Shown here: positions 47,555 through 50,480 of the stretch, one piece after another
Layout: the number at the start of each line of letters is the position of its first letter
Numbering within the stretch: position 1 is the first letter of the stretch
Source: Xenorhabdus innexi
GTDB taxonomy: Bacteria; Pseudomonadota; Gammaproteobacteria; Enterobacterales; Enterobacteriaceae
Reading direction: 5' to 3'
Length of the DNA: 50,480 nt
Assembly (NCBI RefSeq): GCF_002632485.1
Contig: NZ_NIBU01000026.1
Location: 1 to 50,480, forward strand
Made by a program: the position numbers and the translations under genes
The notes under the pieces: generated by a model
What the model was told of the DNA's origin: nothing
What the model saw: the letters and a program-made list of their open reading frames with translations, nothing else
Databases searched by the model: none

Positions 47555-48441
47555 TGAATTATCAACATTGGCTGCAATACGCAGCGGCTCAGTTATCTGA
47601 TAATTTGCCTGCTGGCAGCAGCCCCAAACGCGAGGCGGAGATCCTGTTGGGACATGTGACAGGCCGCTCCCGTACCTACCTGATAGCGTTCAGCGAAACG
47701 CTCATTTCAGGGGAAGAATCCCTTCAGCTTGACGATTTACTGGCTCGCCGCCTGAAAGGTGAGCCAATCGCTTATATTGTGGGTGAGAAAGAGTTTTGGT
47801 CACTGCCGCTGGCAGTATCACCTGCAACCCTGATCCCACGGCCTGACACCGAATGTCTGGTGGAAAAAGCGCTGGAATTGTTGCCTGAAACACCGGCACA
47901 GATCCTCGATCTTGGCACGGGAACGGGGGCAATCGCTCTGGCATTGGCTGCTGAAAGGCGTGATTGCCATGTCACAGGAGTCGATATTAATCCTGAAGCA
48001 GTTGCACTGGCACAATACAATTTTGAAAAGGTTAGTGCAGGAAAAGTCAGTGAAGAACAGGCTATTCACAATGTGAATTTTTTACAAAGTGAGTGGTTTT
48101 CTACAGTGGGTGACAGACAATTTGATATGATTGTCAGTAATCCCCCGTATATAGATGAGAATGACCCTCATCTGCAAGAAGGGGATGTCAGGTTTGAACC
48201 GGTCACTGCATTGATTGCCGCACAAAATGGTTTGGCGGATTTACAGGTAATCGTGGAGCAGGCCCGCCATTTTCTATTACCGAATGGATGGCTGTTATTG
48301 GAGCATGGCTGGAAACAGGGAGCAGTTGTCAGAAACCTGTTTTTAGAGAAGGGTTATCATCAGATAGCGACTTTTCAGGATTATGGTGGTAATGAACGTA
48401 TCACGGTAGGTCGATGGAATAAAAATGAAACCCATAACTAA
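47554..48441 (+). CDS. prmC: Release factor glutamine methyltransferase
   Basis: 295 aa, slightly longer than E. coli PrmC (277). SAM-dependent N5-methylation of the GGQ glutamine in RF1 and RF2. SAM-binding ILDLGTGTGAIALALA and the catalytic, substrate-glutamine-binding SNPPY (VSNPPYIDENDPHL) are intact. A polar stretch (SAGKVSEEQAIHN, about residues 152-164) may account for some of the extra length. It overlaps the end of sirB1's start region by 17 nt, indicating tight coupling with the next gene. Confidence 0.97.
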   Translation: MNYQHWLQYAAAQLSDNLPAGSSPKREAEILLGHVTGRSRTYLIAFSETLISGEESLQLDDLLARRLKGEPIAYIVGEKEFWSLPLAVSPATLIPRPDTECLVEKALELLPETPAQILDLGTGTGAIALALAAERRDCHVTGVDINPEAVALAQYNFEKVSAGKVSEEQAIHNVNFLQSEWFSTVGDRQFDMIVSNPPYIDENDPHLQEGDVRFEPVTALIAAQNGLADLQVIVEQARHFLLPNGWLLLEHGWKQGAVVRNLFLEKGYHQIATFQDYGGNERITVGRWNKNETHN

Positions 48442-49240
48442 TTATGAATTCAATGATGCTCCCCTGATTGATGGTATTATTCTGGTGTCAAAGGCTATTC
48501 GCCCTGATTTCCCTCAGGCCGTCGTGTCAGAGCAGTTAACTGCGTTAGTTGAAGAGGCGCATCAGGTGCTTTTTTCAATCAATGACCATAAAGAAAAATT
48601 GCAATCATTGTTGGCACTTTTTTATCAGGAATGGAAGTTTGGCGGGGCAAATGGGGTGTACTGTCTATCGGATACTTTGTGGCTGGATAAAGTACTTCAT
48701 TCTCGTCAGGGCGCACCGGTTGCACTGGGTGCACTATTTGTGCATATTGCTCAGGAATTGGCTATTCCTGTATTGCCGGTGATATTTCCGACTCAGTTAA
48801 TATTGCGTATCGATTTACCGGATCAGCCTGCCTGGTTTATTAACCCCATGAATGGGGAGACGCTTAATGAACATGTCCTTGATGTCTGGCTGAAAGGCAA
48901 CATTGGGCCGACTATACGGCTGGAAAAGAAAGATTTACAGGAAGCCGATAACAGCAGTTTAGTGCGTAAGATCACTGATACGATCAAAGTTTCTCTGATG
49001 GAAGAGAAAAAGATGGAACTGGCATTGAGAGCCAGTGAAGTTGTGCTGATGTTTGACCCTGAAGACCCCTATGAAATCCGTGATCGCGGGCTTATTTACG
49101 CCCAGCTTGACTGTGATCATATTGCGGTTTCCGATTTGAGTTACTTTGTGGAACATTGTCCTGAAGACCCCATCTCAGAGATGATAAAAATGCAGATTAA
49201 CTCTATAGACAGAGAGCGGCGAACAATCGTGCTGCATTAA
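48425..49240 (+). CDS. sirB1: SirB1/YchA family protein
   Basis: 271 aa (E. coli YchA 269). Transglutaminase-like N-terminal domain (YCLSDTLWLDKVLHSRQGAPVAL region) with a TPR-like C-terminus (EDPYEIRDRGLIYAQLDCDHIAVSDL). Its biochemical role is not established. The start overlaps prmC by 17 nt. In E. coli the sirB2 (ychQ) gene sits between prmC and this gene; here it is absent and the two genes are fused into an overlapping pair. Confidence 0.94.
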   Translation: MKPITNYEFNDAPLIDGIILVSKAIRPDFPQAVVSEQLTALVEEAHQVLFSINDHKEKLQSLLALFYQEWKFGGANGVYCLSDTLWLDKVLHSRQGAPVALGALFVHIAQELAIPVLPVIFPTQLILRIDLPDQPAWFINPMNGETLNEHVLDVWLKGNIGPTIRLEKKDLQEADNSSLVRKITDTIKVSLMEEKKMELALRASEVVLMFDPEDPYEIRDRGLIYAQLDCDHIAVSDLSYFVEHCPEDPISEMIKMQINSIDRERRTIVLH

Positions 49241-49291
49241 CCATACTGCACATTTTGAGATTTTATTAAAAATTTTTACCCTTAATAATTT

Positions 49292-50188
<897 letters not shown>

Positions 50189-50220
50189 TCATTGAGTTGA
50201 TTTTAAGACTTTGCTGAAAA

Positions 50221-50257
50221 AGCGGTTACAGGTGATGAATACTGTAACCGCTTTTTT
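50221..50257 (+). terminator. kdsA terminator
   Basis: 11 bp perfect stem (50221-50231 / 50242-50252, AGCGGTTACAG) with a 10 nt loop and a six-T tract, 32 nt after the kdsA stop. A textbook intrinsic terminator. Confidence 0.95.
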
Positions 50258-50278
50258 ATTAGCAATTTCGCCGTAAAC

Positions 50279-50299
50279 CCTCGCCCGATGAGGGCGGGG
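50279..50299 (-). mobile_element. Subterminal hairpin at the right end of an IS200/IS605 element
   Basis: Stem CCTCGCCC (50279-50286) / GGGCGGGG (50292-50299) around a 5 nt loop, located 27 nt beyond the tnpA stop. IS200/IS605 elements carry such single-stranded hairpins next to their cleavage sites, and the minus-strand form CCCCGCCC...GGG then TTTAC is like ends I recall in this family. The outer boundary is probably within 50262-50279. Confidence 0.6.
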
Positions 50300-50326
50300 A
50301 TATAAGGCGTAAGACGCGATAGCGGC

Positions 50327-50480
50327 TTAATCTGGGGTCGCCTGACTCTCCACATAAGCCTTTAACGTTTCAATTGTTGCACCGCCAGCAGTGCAAGCGA
50401 AGTATGAACGTGACCACAAGGCGGCGCTTTTACTCTGTCTTGTAAGGTGTGTGTTTTGTCGTCGCAACATACGAGATGAA
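50327..50480 (-). CDS. tnpA: IS200/IS605 TnpA transposase, C-terminal part (cut by window edge)
   Basis: The minus-strand frame is open from the right window edge to TAA at 50327-50329. The last residues, LWSRSYFACTAGGATIE and then TLKAYVESQATPD, match the C-terminus of IS200-type Y1 (HUH) transposases, whose S-Y-F/Y...GGA...YVE-Q pattern forms the helix after the catalytic Tyr. About 50 codons are visible; the rest lies outside, so I cannot say whether it is intact. Confidence 0.75.
   Translation of the reverse strand, partial: SSRMLRRQNTHLTRQSKSAALWSRSYFACTAGGATIETLKAYVESQATPD

Overview
The window looks like a chromosomal segment of a Xenorhabdus-type insect-pathogenic enterobacterium (Morganellaceae). 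Two things point there. A backbone of housekeeping genes in near-enterobacterial order (ychF, pth, ychH, prs, ispE, lolB, hemA, prfA, prmC, sirB1, kdsA) is very close to E. coli in sequence. Inserted into it is an NRPS operon whose layout (1 + 3 + 3 modules, terminal thioesterase, upstream SyrD-type exporter) matches paxTABC, which makes the lysine-rich PAX cyclolipopeptides of Xenorhabdus. No database search was possible, so all names rest on motifs, lengths and gene order.

Layout, left to right. 1-596 is a gene-free 3' flank with two hairpins. 597-24663 (minus strand) is the NRPS operon, transcribed right to left as paxA, paxB, paxC. PaxA is an acylating starter module with a serine-type A-domain code. 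PaxB and PaxC are three modules each, all with basic-residue codes; three C domains are dual E/C, and PaxC ends in a TE. paxB holds a 1.74 kb near-perfect direct repeat covering its first two A domains. 25262-26899 (minus) is paxT, with its own terminator. 27434-31893 is an AT-rich microcin-like island: two small plus-strand genes encode 57 and 71 aa precursors with 15-residue double-glycine-type (GA) leaders, converging on a minus-strand operon for an HlyD/CvaA-like adaptor and a C39-peptidase ABC exporter whose catalytic residues fall at the CvaB positions. I regard this as the most likely undescribed system here.

From 32306 on the conserved backbone returns: ychF and pth (minus), then ychH (plus). 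Next, in the interval where E. coli carries dauA, come three paralogous GDSL-type autotransporter lipases/esterases (minus). After them are prs, ispE and lolB (minus), and divergently hemA, prfA, prmC, sirB1 and kdsA (plus). The right edge holds the C-terminal part of an IS200/IS605 TnpA and the element's terminal hairpin.

How the genes fit together: the pax block would build a cationic lipopeptide and export it through PaxT. The island would process and export two small peptides. The three autotransporters would display lipolytic passengers at the surface. The region is therefore a secretion- and antibiosis-rich insertion in an otherwise ordinary core locus. I see no tRNA, rRNA or CRISPR array.
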